Below, one piece after another: positions 31,795 through 43,997 of a stretch of 64,000 nucleotides of DNA. The translations under genes and the position numbers were made by a program. Positions within the stretch are counted from its first letter, which is position 1. The number at the start of each line of letters is the position of its first letter. The stretch is taken from positions 12,283,720 through 12,347,719 of the forward strand of contig CM064571.1 in assembly GCA_032716605.1 (NCBI GenBank), in the 5' to 3' direction. The notes beneath the pieces were generated by a model. The model had not been told where the DNA came from and searched no databases. It worked only from the letters and a program-made list of their open reading frames with translations. Origin of the DNA: Paralithodes platypus. Lineage: Eukaryota > Arthropoda > Malacostraca > Decapoda > Lithodidae.

Positions 31795-34137
31795 TCTCAT
31801 TATGAATTATATTAATACAGTGAAGACCAGGTGATTTTCTTTGAATTAAGAAGGACTGATACAGGCCACCTGTCTATCACCTACCACATCTTCACACTCT
31901 GAACCTGTATTGGTGACTAAATGGCATTACGATAGGGCAGACTGGGAGGGTCTTCAAGGTTTCTTTATTGATATTCCCTGGACCTCTTTCTTTTCTAATG
32001 ATGCACACTCCACCTTGAGCCACATACAAGATTTTGTAAAAATTGGAATGGAAACTTTTATTCCTCATCAAAAGTACAGTAAAAGATCTAATTCACCTAA
32101 ATGGTTTGACCATAATTGTGCTAGAGTAACTGAACAAAAAGCAATAGCCTACAATGCATACACAAGATCAAAAACACATGAAGCCTTTAATTACTTTAGA
32201 AACATCAGAAATCATGCCAAAACTGTATTAAACCTAACTAAATCAAACTTTTTCCACAAGCAGGCAAATAAACATCTAAATAATCCAAATGATAACAAAA
32301 TATTTTGGTCTACTCTTAACTCATTCAAATCCAACTTCACTACTGCTTCATCCATTCCACCATTAAAATCTCCGACTGGCAATCTTGTAAGTGACCCACG
32401 AGGTAAAGCTAACCTTATTGCGGATATTTTCTCCACCAACTCAACCTTAGATGAAATAAATCAAGATGTCCCTGTACTTAATTTTAATTTGCCTGAAATT
32501 CCCTCACTTAAGATCCACACCAGACATGTCAAAACTATTTTGCAGAATCTCTCAGTAGATAAAGCTCCTGGTCCTGATGAAATTCCTCCAATAGTACTTA
32601 AGAATTGCTCCTTGGTGCTCGCTCCTGTATTGGCAAAAAATTTCCGTCTGTGTACTCATACCTCATGCTTCCCAGTACCCTGGAAAGAAGCAAACATCCA
32701 TCCACTTCCTAAAAAAGGTGCCTCTTCAGATCCTCAAACTACAGACCAATAGCTATAACTTCCACTCTTGGTAAAGTCTTTGAAATTATATTAAAAAATC
32801 ACATAATTAAGCATCTTGAGAATAATACATTAATCAGTGATAGGCAATATGGTTTTAGACGATGTCGATCAACTGCAAACATTCTTTGCCTTCTTACGCA
32901 TCAAATCAACCAAGCTACAGACCAACATGGTGAAACACATACAATAGCACTGGATATATCAAAGGCATTTGATAGAGTCTGGCATCAATCCTTATTGTCG
33001 AAGATGTCACACTACGGCCTTGCATCATTAGTTCCACTAATTTCTTCTTATCTTCATAACAGAAAAATATGTGTATTGGTAGATGGCCTTTATTCTCAAT
33101 TTCACTCAATAAATGCTGGTGTTTCCCAGGGATCAGTTTTGCCCCAACTCTGCATTCATATCAGTGATCTCATATCTACCACTCATAATCCAATACATTC
33201 CTACGCAGATGACTCAACACTCCACAGTTCCTTCACATTTACCAATTCTTTCACCCAACCCGATCTTATAAATTCAAAAATAAACACTGCAATTTCTCTG
33301 AACCAGGACCTTTCTAGAATTAATGAATGGGGACAAAAGAATCTAGTTTCCTTTAATGCACAGAAAACCAAGTACATTCAATTTTCTAACCGACAGAATC
33401 TCACTGACTCCCATATATTTGTTTAATTATTTAAATATTCCCACTTCCCCTAGTATTGACATTCTCGGTGTAACATTAACTACTAACTTCAGCTGGACAC
33501 ATTATGTTAGAAGCATTGCTAAGAATGCCTCAAACAAACTGGGACTCCTGTACAGAGTTCGAGAATTCTTCACTGACGAGCAGTTGGCCGTAATATATAA
33601 AAGTCATGTGCGTTCTCAGATGGGTTACTGTCCACCTCTGTGGAGTGGAAGTGGAGTGGTTGCATTGAGGCAGTTGGACAAAATTCAAAATAAAGCTATT
33701 CGATTAATCAATAACCCTGCAATCACACAGGACCTTTCTACATTATCCATACGAAGAAACGTTGCATCCCTTGCATTATTCTACAGATATTTTCACAGCA
33801 ATTGTTCCGAGGAACTTGCTTCAATTGTGCCGCCTCTCCACATCTTTCCCCGTAGAACTAGGGCAGCTGAGAGCGACCATGAATTTACACTTTCTCCTCC
33901 ACAATGCAGAACTTCTGCTTATCAAAATTAATTTATCCCTAGAACTACTACTCTTTGGAATTCACTTCCCTCGAGTTGCTTTCCACAAACTTACAATCTA
34001 CAAAAGTTTAAATCCAGTTGTTACAAACATTTTATGAATGGAGGATGCCTTTAGGCACATGGACCTTTTTGTTTTATCTGTGTTTTTCCTTCCTCCGTTC
34101 ATTGTCTCTTAAAAAAACAAAAAAAACAAAAACAAAT
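31795..34137 (+). mobile_element. Non-LTR retrotransposon (CR1/Jockey-like), 5'-truncated and broken
   Basis: Begins in the end of the endonuclease region (a RRTDTGHLSITYH-like frame near 31,850). It contains the complete RT and C-terminal region in three frames and ends in a 3' region with TGGAGGATGCCTTTAGGCAC and an A-rich tail (AAAAAAACAAAAAAAACAAA). The protein relates to the short copies at 11,436 and 35,268 (shared RRNVASL-LFYRY). Confidence 0.9.
31850..34040 (+). pseudogene. LINE ORF2 remnant
   Basis: Frame 31,910-32,752 covers the linker with PKWFDHNCARV and RT fingers (SVDKAPGPDEIPPIVLKN). A break at about 32,750 leads to YRPIAITSTLGKVFE, the catalytic ALDISKAFDRVWHQ, GVSQGSVL (where PQG is expected, SQG is seen), and the catalytic SYADDSTL near 33,200. 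A stop at 33,424 and another shift precede DILGVTLTTNFSW and the C-terminal LYRVREFFTDEQLAVIY; the tail TTTLWNSLPSSCFP lies in a further frame. Three or more lesions, so inactive. Confidence 0.88.
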
Positions 34138-34144
34138 CATGAGA

Positions 34145-34245
34145 GAGAGTGATATCACGAGCTATCATCTGTGGTATCAAATTACAGCTGATAAGTGGAA
34201 GGTCCAGCGATGCCAATTCTTGGCCAGAGAACTGACCTCATGATT
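34145..34245 (-). repeat. Right arm of the inverted repeat pair flanking the LINE
   Basis: Inverted partner of 31,420-31,505, starting just after the LINE tail and a GAGAGAGAG run. The two arms enclose the family D element and the LINE. Confidence 0.75.
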
Positions 34246-34690
34246 TGTATAATTCCACGATGTCACAAACTATCCTCAATTGTTATATTCTAAGTTATTG
34301 CCGATATGTCTAGTTGTCGATCATTGCAGTTCCTTAAATACCTCATAATATTTAGTATATTACAGTATTTCGTCTTTATATACTGTATATATTTGTTTTT
34401 ACTTTATGGTGGTTATTCTGCAATATAGTGTATAATTACATTAATGTTCAACAATAGTAAGCAAATGTTGTCTATATTACTGTATGTATACATTCTGAAG
34501 TCAGGCTCGTAAATTTGTGCATTTTGTGCCACGCCCACTGATAAGAGGGTGGGTTATAAGACTTCGTGGTGATGGAAAACGCAGCTTAATATGCGAAACA
34601 TGAGGGAGAAGGGAGCCTGAAAAACCAGCCCATCTCCCCTCAAGTCTACACAACACTTCCCCTCTCGTCTTATCTCTCACCGGCCCCTTC
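34246..34690. other. AT-rich stretch and family B fragment
   Basis: Mostly unassigned. At about 34,590-34,650 a short reverse family B remnant is visible (GCGAAACATGAGGGAGAAGG, CAGCCCATCTCCCC). Confidence 0.5.
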
Positions 34691-34978
34691 CTTTCATCTC
34701 TCTCTTCATCACCCGGCATATCCTACAACCTTCTTTCACTCTCACTCTCTCTCTCTCTTATCTTCTCTCTTTATATCTCATCACCCGGCATATCCTACAA
34801 CCTTCTTTCTCTCTCTCTCTCTCCCTTTCTCTCTTATCTTCTCTCTTTATATCTCCTCTTCATCACCCGGCATATCCTACAACCTTCTTTCACTCTCACT
34901 CTCTCTCTCCCTTTCTCTCTTATCTTCTCTCTTTATATCTCCTCTTCATCACCCGGCATTTCCTACAACCTCCTTTCA

Positions 34979-35010
<32 letters not shown>

Positions 35011-35267
35011 TTCTCTCTTATCTTCTCTCTTCATCACCTGTCGTATATTCACTCTCACTCTCTTTCTCTCTTATCTTCTCTCTTTATATCTCCTCTTCAT
35101 CACCTGTCGTATATTCCACTCTCCTTTCTTTCTCTCTCCCTCTCTCTCTTATCTTCTCTCTGTATATCTCCTCTTCATCACCTGTCGTATATTCCACTCT
35201 CCTTTCTTTCTCTCTCCCTCTCTCTCTTATCTTCTCTCTTTATATCTCCTCTTCATCACCTGTCGTA
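34691..35267. repeat. CT-rich minisatellite with CATCACC units
   Basis: About eight units of 65-86 bp, each with TTATCTTCTCTCTTTATATC, CTCTTCATCACC and then CGGCATATCCTACAACC or TGTCGTATATTCCACTC, followed by variable (CT)n. The last unit is interrupted by a LINE insertion. Confidence 0.9.
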
Positions 35268-35921
35268 TGGAATTTGGAAGGACCATATTACCAGTCTTGC
35301 TAAGGCAGCCTCCCAGAAGCTGAGTGTGCTCAACCGCCTTAGGGGGTTCTTTTCACCTGCACAGCTTCTTGCTCTGTACAGGGGCATAGTGCGCCCTTGT
35401 ATTGAGTATTGTTCACATGTGTGGGGAGGTTCCTCTCACACCGCTCTCCTAGACAAAGTTGAAAGGAATGCCTTTCGTATCATTAACTCCCGTCCACTCA
35501 CCAACTCTCTGCAATCTCTCTCTCTCCGCCGCAATGTTGCATCTCTCTCGCTATTCTATCGCTACTGTAATAATCAGTGTTCCTCAAAGCTATCCCAGTG
35601 CATACCACCTCCTTTACGTAGGGCACGTGGTACCCGTCTTGCAACTCAATCCCACCCCTACTCTGTGCAACTCTCCAACCCAAGAGTGAAACGTTACTCT
35701 CAAACTTTCTTCTACTCAACATCTGAGCTCTGGAACTCTCTCCCAGAATCAGTCTTTCCCTCTTCCTATGACTTAAATTGCTTCAAACTCCGTGTGTCCA
35801 GGCATTTTGGCTCGAACGTCCCTTGATTTTGGCCCTGTCACTCTTTCAACTATGGGGGAGGCACTCGCTATAGGCAGTTATGCCTTTTGCCTCCCTCAAT
35901 CACATAGAAAAAAAAAAAAAA
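35268..35921 (+). mobile_element. 5'-truncated LINE copy with intact C-terminal frame
   Basis: Starts GGAATTTGGAAGGACC and keeps one open frame to 35,826 (KDHITSLAKAASQ, RGIVRPCIEYCSHVWGGSS, RRNVASLSLFYRY, TSELWNSLPESVFPSSY). The 3' end has GGGGGAGGCACTCGCTATAG, CCTTTTGCCTCCCTC and about 14 A. It is the better preserved relative of 11,436-12,057. It encodes only the post-RT C-terminal region; no catalytic residues. Confidence 0.92.
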
Positions 35922-36059
35922 TATTCCACTCTCCTTTCATTGCCATTACTCTGCCTTCTCCCACCCCTCTCTGTAACAGACACCCTCATGCTCACTCTCA
36001 CTCACTCGCTCTCTCTGTACTCACACTAATCACTACCAGGCAACTATTGCCTAATCAGC

Positions 36060-36450
36060 TTAAGGGGGGTCACCTGCTTGTTTTATCTTTCGCTAGTGTT
36101 CTCTCTTTCTCTGACTTGTATCCATTTGGCCCCTTTCAGGCAACTGTTTTAAGACTTTTATCCCCATCCAGGTGTCGATATCTTCCTGGCGAGCGATAGC
36201 GAGCCAGCATTGTATGGAGAAATCCGGCTTCGCCGAAGACATAATTTTATTTCTATCGAAAAATTTACAAATTTAGCTTGCTGGCAAAACAAAAATATAT
36301 ATATTTGCTGGCTCGCTACCGCTCGCCAGGAAAATATTGACACCTGGATGGGGGTAAAAGTCTTAAAACAGTAGACTGAATGGAGCCAAATGGATAAAAG
36401 CCAAAGAGAGAGGGAGAGAAAGAGAAAAAAAGCGAGGTGGGCTCCCTTAA
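36060..36450. mobile_element. Family A palindromic TTAA element
   Basis: Bounded by TTAAGGGGGGTCACCTGC and GAGGTGGGCTCCCTTAA. Cores GGCGAGCGATAGCGAGCC and GGCTCGCTACCGCTCGCC, centre CAAATTTAGCTTGCTGG. Confidence 0.9.
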
Positions 36451-36589
36451 CTTCAATCATATATAAAGTATTTGTGACAATCATCAGATATCAACTGGTA
36501 AGCCATTTAGAAGACACTCAATTCCTAATAGATTGACACCACAGCTTCTCAAATAAACGATCATACTTGCCAGATATCTTTTACTCTTT

Positions 36590-37960
36590 TCATGAAATGT
36601 TTATGTTTGGCGAGATTAAAGCCGTTGACACAGTTTACATTTGATATCCAGAAAGCCTGCGATGAAGTCCCTCGAAAGCTTCTCTTTATCAAAACAAAAG
36701 TTCATGGCATAAACGGGTGCATGCTCCGGCGTATTGAAAATTGGCTTACTGGGCGCAAGCAACGAGAAGTTATAAATGGTAGAACTTTGGATTGAACATT
36801 GTCACAAATGGTGTACTGAAGGCTTCAGTTCTCGGGTCTGTCCTTTTCTTGATATACATTTAAGACATCAATGATGGGCTCTCATATACAGTTTCGAAAT
36901 TCGCAGACAAAGTGAAAACTGCAAACACAGTAATCTCCCTTGATTGTTCAACAGATCCAGAATAATTTAGTTAAATTATCAAATTATACCTAAACCTGGC
37001 AGATGAGTGTCAATAGGCCTACTGATAAGTGTAAAGGTGCAGCCAATGTTGCCCTAAACATGTTTGGAACATATTTCGGACTTTGCCACCAACATGGTTA
37101 CACTCAGGTTCGAAACACTAGTAACACAGACATGCTGGTGCCTTTGTCTGAGCCATGTTGGTAGCATTGGTGTGGATGAGGCTACGACCTGCCGACAAGA
37201 ATATGACAGGCTATTGAAACTTTAGCAACAACAGGTATTGTTTTGTTTAGTGTTGTTTCAACATTCGTGGTATTAGGTTCAGTTCTGGTGAGTTGATTTT
37301 CAAAATCTGACTTGGATATCCTGATGAAATTCCAAATTGATGAACTGTCACCAAGTTGCACTGGCCGTAGTCGAACATAATCTACTATGAAGTCATTGAC
37401 CAAGTTCTATCTTTCACTATAGGCGTTTGCTTTACGTGATAGACCCACCCAAAATCAGCTATGAGTACATATTTTATGTTCATGCTGTCCATATTATTTA
37501 AGCGCTGCAGCAGCGGCAAGTAAGGCGTTCTCCCCTTATCGCCATGATCCTGGGTATTGTGTCACACAATTCTGGACCACATTACTACCTAACCTCTGTT
37601 TCTAACATGTCAGCCACTTTGCCCAAAACAATGCTTGTAACATTGCCCGTGACATGTCTGACATGTTGTTAGCATGCTCGAGGCATGACACAAACATGTC
37701 ATGAGAAGTGCTTCGGACATTGTTTTTTGGCAAGTGGCCTCACCTTAAAGTGCTGCATACAGGGTAAAATAATGAAAAGGCACTATACTCAAAGAAAGGA
37801 AATTAACTTACTAGCACTGAAAAATAATATTACTTAGGAGTAACAATATCAAGCAATTTAAAACCCAGCCGTCAATGTACTGCTGAGGTAATTAAAACAT
37901 TGAAATGACGGGTCTGAAGACAAGCCATACAGAAAACAGTTGCAGAATAGCCAGTCTGCA
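36590..37960 (+). pseudogene. Decayed LINE RT relic, split by a 0.7-kb insertion
   Basis: Left part: IQKACDEVPRKLLF (first catalytic region, Asp degraded) and KVHGINGCMLRRIENWLTGR, then traces of the VPQGSVLGP and FADD region with stops. Right part after the insertion: YLGVTISSNLKPSRQC (about 37,830-37,880) and a further decayed tail. A Jockey-like family distinct from the LINE at 31.8 kb. Strongly degenerate. Confidence 0.75.
37041..37745. mobile_element. ~705-bp insertion in a LINE relic, hAT-like target duplication
   Basis: Interrupts the LINE reading between DKCK and the VLH-like continuation. Flanked by TAAAGGTGC (37,032-37,040) and TAAAGTGC (37,746-37,753), an approximate 8-9 bp direct repeat. 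The ends have weakly similar inverted sequences (GCCAATGTTGCCC and GGCAAGTGGCC). No transposase frame. Assignment to hAT is tentative. Confidence 0.55.
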
Positions 37961-38883
37961 ACTCGAAGACCCTAAGAAGACAAGAGAGCGACAGGAGAAG
38001 AGAAGAAAAATACAAGATCCACCCCTGTTTCCCCGTGCTCTAACCACCGCACAAATATAAGAGTGATCCCTGTTCCCCGTGCTCTAAGACAACAGCCACC
38101 CGCCACCCGCCACAGGTGTGGGAAATCTTCACGACCAATCCACGCCCTGCTCTTAAACCCTCATAGCCAACCACAGCACAGCATTTTCTCAGCTCCCGGA
38201 TATGCAATACAGTGAAGAAATGTTTATGCAAATAAAACATCAACGGCCTGAAGTCTACATATATAAATGGATATAGACAAGAGGACACATGATGACAAAC
38301 TGGGAGATATCATAAACCTCTACGAAGAATAACTCATAGGCGAGCTGAAAGCATGTTGGTTTAGGAGTTTAACTCATGGACGATTCCGTACACATAGGAT
38401 TTCTCCATTATTAGGCTAAGTAACTAGCACCTAAGTAATTAATATACTACCTATTCTATATGTACCAATGTAAACTGCTATTATGTATGTCTACGCTATA
38501 AGTGTTTACCTCACAACTTCATCACAACCAATTTCCCCATATCCCTATGACCTTGAACCCCTGTAAACAAGAGTCAAGGATAAAGCCGAATATTAGCTCT
38601 ACGAAATTGTAGAGGAGTATGCAAACCACACTACGATACTATTCTAGGCCTACCTAAGGAACAGAGTAGCTAATCCACAGTTGTAGCTTGTACCAGCCTG
38701 CACCTACCCTGCCCAGAGAGTGTACTTGCCTGAAGTACCCCTGAAGTCCTGCTCGAGTGACGCCCTACCCACCTGAAGTCTGGACCCTGAAGTGATGCTC
38801 GAGTGACGCCCTACACCCCTGAAGTGCTGCTCCGTAGACCCACCGATCTACGTTGGCCAGACCTGTACTCTCTTCCCCTGCCC
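37961..38883. other. Unassigned stretch with short direct repeats
   Basis: Contains repeated CTGTTCCCCGTGCTCTAA (38,028 and 38,067, with variation) and GCTCGAGTGACGCCCTAC (38,752 and 38,798). No gene seen. Confidence 0.5.
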
Positions 38884-40447
38884 TCCAAACCTTCCCTAAG
38901 TGTTTCTGTGTATCTTTTGTTGTGATATTGTTGTCGAGGTATAAGTAAAATATGTGAACCTTGTTGTGCTAATTAACTCTGAGATCTGTGCCTAAGATCC
39001 TTGTTTGCGTATTGTGTTAATCCTTCTGAACCTATTATAAAATCTGTGTTAGAACTGTGTATAAGTCCTAGTCCTGTTAGTTGATTAATTTTCTACAGAA
39101 CGTCTTACGCATACGTTATATAATTGTGTTCAGTTATTCACCATGCCACACACTCACAGATTTTCCTAATATATGTATTCTGCTATGTATTTTGTGAGTT
39201 GAGGTCTAAGTGTATTTCGTGATTTGATTTCCCTTCCTAAATAACCTTACCTAGAACCTACGCCCATTTTCATAACTAACTTACCTCGGCATACTTAATT
39301 ATAATCACTATAACTATCCCCGTGAAAACTCATTTTCTCCCAATTTCCCTAATTACGTTCGATTACATAATCACCTTTGTAATTATTTTATGAATTCGTA
39401 TTAACGTTCATTTAATTACTGATGTAAGTAATTCTGATTCTTCATGCTCTGGAATTCCAGCATTGCATAGATTCTGTTACTTAATTCCACATCGCTTACA
39501 ATACACCTCGTATTCTAGTGTATGTTCATTAAAAAGAGTCTGTTAACTCGTTCAGACCTCTTAAGAATACTGAAATAAGTATTTCTTTAGCATAACTTTG
39601 TCGTATGTGCTCAAGTTCTTTTGTTCATTAATATTATGTTAATTAGCCTTATAATTTTACGCTAATAATTATAAGCGTTTCCAGAGCATTCGTTGACTAA
39701 CTTCGTTTAGTTAATTATAATTTGTTCTCCAGTGTAATTAACCTCTGAAGTGCGCATGGGGGTAATTGGAAAAGTCCCCCTGTGCTGACGTATTTGAGGT
39801 GTTTCCGTCACTAAAATATTCATTGTGCCATTAATAGCATTAATACTTATCCATATGCGCCTATTATGGGTTGATTATAAAGGTATTAACCTGAAACAAC
39901 AATAAAACGAGTGAAAACAGCGTTTGGATGGTCAAAATCGGAGATATAGCCCGCGAGTTGTATAATGTATGGGTGAGGCAAGCTGCTTTCCCGCCAATTT
40001 CCCCCAAGGCCACTGAGACACAGTCGATCGATACTCTCTCTCTCTCTCTCTTGCACTCGCTTGCCATCAGTGATGACAACACCCTGCTTGCAACTCGCTA
40101 ATGTTAGCACGAAAATATACCTCAGAATAAGGGAATAACAGGGAAAATAGGTGATAACTGAAGGAGAGGAGGAAAGTGGGGAAGGAGGGGAGGTAGAGGA
40201 CTGAGATTTTGCATGGCCCAGGGGCCAAACAAAAATATATATTTTTTTTTTTTTTTTTTTTTTTTTCGATGTCAAAAGTTGATTTTTTTTTTTCTCACTC
40301 ACTCATAAGAGTCTCCCCGCAGTCCGCTGGGGGAACTCTTAAGAGTCTCCCCGCAGTTCCCGGGTTAAATAGATTTATTCTATAGTTCATTCATAAGTAT
40401 ACGCAAACTTTACATCTGAACTCCTCGGCTCGTTTTGTTACTATTAC
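38884..40447. repeat. Left flank of the LTR element, duplicated at 46,661-47,596
   Basis: About 935 bp of this segment (excluding the 631-bp TTAA insertion) recurs near-identically at 46,661-47,596, from TCCAAACCTTCCCTAAGTG to ATTACTGTTACGACTGGGG. Differences are a few single bases and one indel, roughly 1% by eye. AT-rich, no coding frame. Confidence 0.93.
39738..40368. mobile_element. TTAA-flanked insertion with an empty site elsewhere in the window
   Basis: The duplicate at 47,514-47,517 has a single TTAA (GTGTCATTAAATAG) where this copy has TTAACCTCTGAAG ... TTCCCGGGTTAA, i.e. a 627-bp insertion plus 4-bp duplication. The right end contains two AAGAGTCTCCCCGCAGT units and the interior a T run (40,240-40,266). 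No transposase; the ends differ from families A-D. Confidence 0.85.
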
Positions 40448-42236
40448 TGTTACGACTGGGGTTCAAATATATCAGGGCTCTTATTCATTTGACTAGTAAT
40501 GGCATAAATGCTACAACGGAAAGCGCTAGATCCAACCTCTGATGTATATTCCCAGTGAACAAAGAACACAAATACTCTACAGAGTTCTATATGCAATAAT
40601 AGGCTATCAAACTCTCAATAAATGTGCGTCTACTCTAGGCTTAATGTTATGTGAAAACAGCCTATTACTACCTATAACCGAAGGTGCTTGGTTATGGTAT
40701 GCAAAGTAAGGTGGTTAGAGAAGTTACAGCTTACGTTACTTTAATCAATAAATGTCAGGCACTCCTGCATGAAAGAAAGTGCATTAAAGTCCTTCAACAC
40801 TAACAAGGAATCTTCTTTAAATGTTAGATGCTATAAAGATGCTCGTATCGGAAATGGAACCCAAAAAGGCAGGCAGCGGAACAATGCTTGTGCAGGCTAT
40901 GCACACAAAAAGGCAGAATATATAATGCCGTCGGAGCCAAGAATATCCTAAACACAACAACAATAATAATAATCGCCACGACAATGCAGTATTCCTATCA
41001 ACAAAAAGAGCCTAAGTCGTTTGTGTCTCAATACATCAAACTAGGCTGCGAAATGCTTGTGTAATCATAAACGGGTATACATAAAAAGAGTACTTGGTTT
41101 AATATACTTAATGTCTACTATGATCGATAAAGTCTAGCTAGAGTCAATGATACGAGATACTGGTGCGCATGGCATGCCGCATAGCCTAGTGCAAATCTCA
41201 AGTCTGTGCGTCAAATATTACGTTATAGGGAAGGGTAGCTCTCTTGAGAAACCTTAATACCGAAGTATTAAGCGTTCTCCTGGCGTACCTCAAAGACAAA
41301 CAACGAGCTTAGAACAATGCAGAATGGTATAGGCAAAAAGCCCTCATTCGTGCATGCTCTACTCTCAATGGCACACAGACTAGAATTTACTCAATCAACT
41401 CCAGTTCTCAGGTATGTCGTGCAGCTTTTTCCTAAAGCCAGCACTCATAGGAAACAATACCTTATAATATCAGACCCCTAGTCTAGCATTATCTAATCCA
41501 GCAGAACACTAATAATTATAGGACGCGGTACTTAAACAATATAAATGCCAACCAATGCTTCGTGATCCACTTATCTTAACAACTAACATACATGGGTTAT
41601 ATCAGACCTTAACGCACAATACAACTGGCCAGCATGAAGCTGATTTTGCAGAGTTAACCAGAGGGGATATACTGTTAATAAAAGGTGGTGAAAGATATGG
41701 AAAATGAGAGAGATAGGCAGAGGAAAAGATTCTCAGGTGCGAGCGGAGGACAGGTAGCAAGGGATGAGATAGATGCGTTCTAGAAACCAGATCTGAGGGA
41801 GAGAGTGGCGAGGAACTGTATATATACTCGCACTAGCTCGAGCCGCGTGGGAAAAAAGCGGTTCCTCTAGCCACTAGCAAGGGAGCTAGCAGCATGGTAA
41901 GGACCTCTCTCCACCAACCCCCACGAGGCAGCCAGCCGTGACATCATCGAGCGGGACAAAAACACTGCGCGCTCCCTCTCACTCTGTTCTACTCTCTCTC
42001 TCTCCCAGATCCCATCATTACTAGTTAATGATAAAACATATACTTTACAATTAAATATATAAAGCCTTGACATGGGTCAAAACAAAGAGCCTTTCTGGAC
42101 TGCCCATGACACGAGCTTTCATTAGAAATAAAGCACACTCTAATACATAAACTGTAGCCCCATCCACTGCCCTGGCGATCCTAGCGAGTCACTGTAGGAC
42201 AAGCCATGCGGTTCTAACGGAGTGGTTAACGTCACA
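40448..42236 (-). repeat. Ty3/Gypsy element 3' LTR
   Basis: About 1.79 kb, TG...CA on the minus strand (TGTGACGTTAACCACTCC to CCCCAGTCGTAACA). Near-identical to 47,597-49,387. A TATATATA box at about 41,818-41,828 lies some 400 nt into the LTR on the minus strand. Left target duplication TTAC (40,444-40,447). Short frames inside are not genes. Confidence 0.93.
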
Positions 42237-42252
42237 TCCCCCCCCAAGATTT
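42237..42252 (-). promoter_or_regulatory. Polypurine tract
   Basis: On the minus strand ATCTTGGGGGGGGA directly precedes the 3' LTR, the expected position of the plus-strand primer. Confidence 0.75.
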
Positions 42253-42713
42253 TTCTCAGAGGCCCCAAGGCTCACAAAAATCTGATGGTTAGAACCCATG
42301 CTATATCTCCACTTCCCACCACCCAGCGGCAGTAAAATATCTGGCACAGTTCTTCAACAAAATTTGTTTTCAAAATTATAACCCACCCCAACACCATAGG
42401 TTAAATTATATGTAGTTATGCTCCTCAAGAGCGAGCTTCTCTAGCCCAGCATTCTGAGAGGAGTGCAACTCAGAATTACTACTATAACATACTAAAAAAA
42501 ATCAACTATCAAAAAAATAGTTTTTATTTGATTTGTTATGTTTATAATTTGTTTATTTCGGCTGCACTATAGGGGCAAGCCTAGTTTTTTCTTCTATACC
42601 AAACTCTCAACTCCTGCTTTACGACCCAATACGCAGGGCTACAACCGCGAGCCAACAAGCACCAAGCGCAAAATACTATCCAAACTAAAGCAGGAGGCTA
42701 CCCGTGTGTCAAT

Positions 42714-43997
42714 CTACCCAGGATCATATACCCTTGAACGACCATCTGCAACCACGTTGTCACAACCGGCAATATGGCGTATGTCCAGGTTATATACCAG
42801 TAACCTTAGTGACCACCTGGTCAGCCTCATATTCCGATTGTGAAACTGGTCCAAGAACTTGAGAGGGTGATGATCTGGGTAAACTACAACGACCGGACCA
42901 TAGGCTGGAACACAGACCTCGAAATACCTCAGAGCAAGTACAACCGCCAGCAGCTCCTCCTCGACAACAGAGCAGCTCCCCTGGGCCGAATTGTACTTCT
43001 CCGAGCAGAAACTAACAGGATGCTCCAGCCCATCATCATCCTTTTCCACAAGGACGGCACCAGCCCCCACACCACTAGCATCCGTTGCTAGTTGGAAAGG
43101 TAGGCTAAAGTCAGGGGCCCTGAGGATCGGGTGAGTGCACAACAGGTGGTTTACTTCTCTAAACACCTTCTCACACTCAGGCGCCCATTTGAACTTCTTA
43201 TCCTTCCAGTTATCCTCCACCTGAGCTTGACTGTCCCGTTCTCCTTCTCCACCTTGACTGCTAAACGTCATCACAGGCACAGTGAGAGGCTCAGGGGGGT
43301 GCCTCCCATACTCCTTCATGAGATTAACGTGACATAACTGATTGCGCTTCCGTCTGTCTGGAGTGGCTACCAAGTAATCCAGGTCTGATAGCTCCTCAAC
43401 CACCCTATAAGGACCAGCGTACTTCGCGGATAAGGGGTGACCTACAAGGGGCAGTAGAATCAACACCTCCTGACCCACGTGCAACTCCCTGAGTTCAACC
43501 TTGAGGTCGTACCTGTCCTTCCTGAGGGCCTGAGAGCTAGTCAAATTACGGCCAGCCAACTCCAGACTGCGCAACATCCGTTCTCGGCTGTTGAGGACAC
43601 ACTTGAGCATAGAACAAGGTTTTTCTGCGCCCTCCCATACTTCTTCAACCATATGGAGAGGCCCTCTGACACGGTGTCCAAAGACGAGCTCATTAGGGCT
43701 GAATCCCAAACTCTCCCCAGGTACCTCCCGCACAGCAAACAAAACACATGGCAGGCCAAGATCCCAATCCTTCCCACTCTCAAAGCAACAACAACGAAGC
43801 ACAGATTCCAAGGCTGAGTGCCATCGCTCTAACACACCCTGGCTCTCCGGATGATACGCAGATGACACAACCCCAACAATCCCATGCTGCGGCATTGCTT
43901 GAACAAAGAGGCTAGAAGTGAAGTTGGGTCCCTGGACTGACTGAATCCCCTGCGGGTAACCATACCGGGAAAAATACACTTGCAAGCTTCGGACCAC
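42714..43997 (-). pseudogene. Fused integrase C-part plus RNase H frame (pol)
   Basis: One open frame of 427 residues. Residues 1-100: integrase core from FSRYGYPQGIQSVQGPNF; the second catalytic Asp expected in SDxGxxF is Val here. The catalytic Glu region SSAYHPESQGVLERWH is kept. Residues about 165-240: GPY-type C-terminal module (KYAGPYRVVEELSDLDYLVA). From about residue 260: KDKKFKWAPECEKVF, then RNase H with LATDASGVGAGAVL, SVVEEELLAVVLALRYFE and DNVVADGRSR. Normal order is RT-RNase H-integrase, so two joined segments are inferred. Confidence 0.88.

Noticed and set aside
37182..37403. 73-residue minus-strand ORF
   Set aside because: Lies inside the 705-bp insertion; no recognisable family and length expected by chance.
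40769..40951. Small ORF present twice (also at 47,918-48,100)
   Set aside because: It lies inside both LTR copies and is duplicated only because the LTR is; no protein family resemblance.
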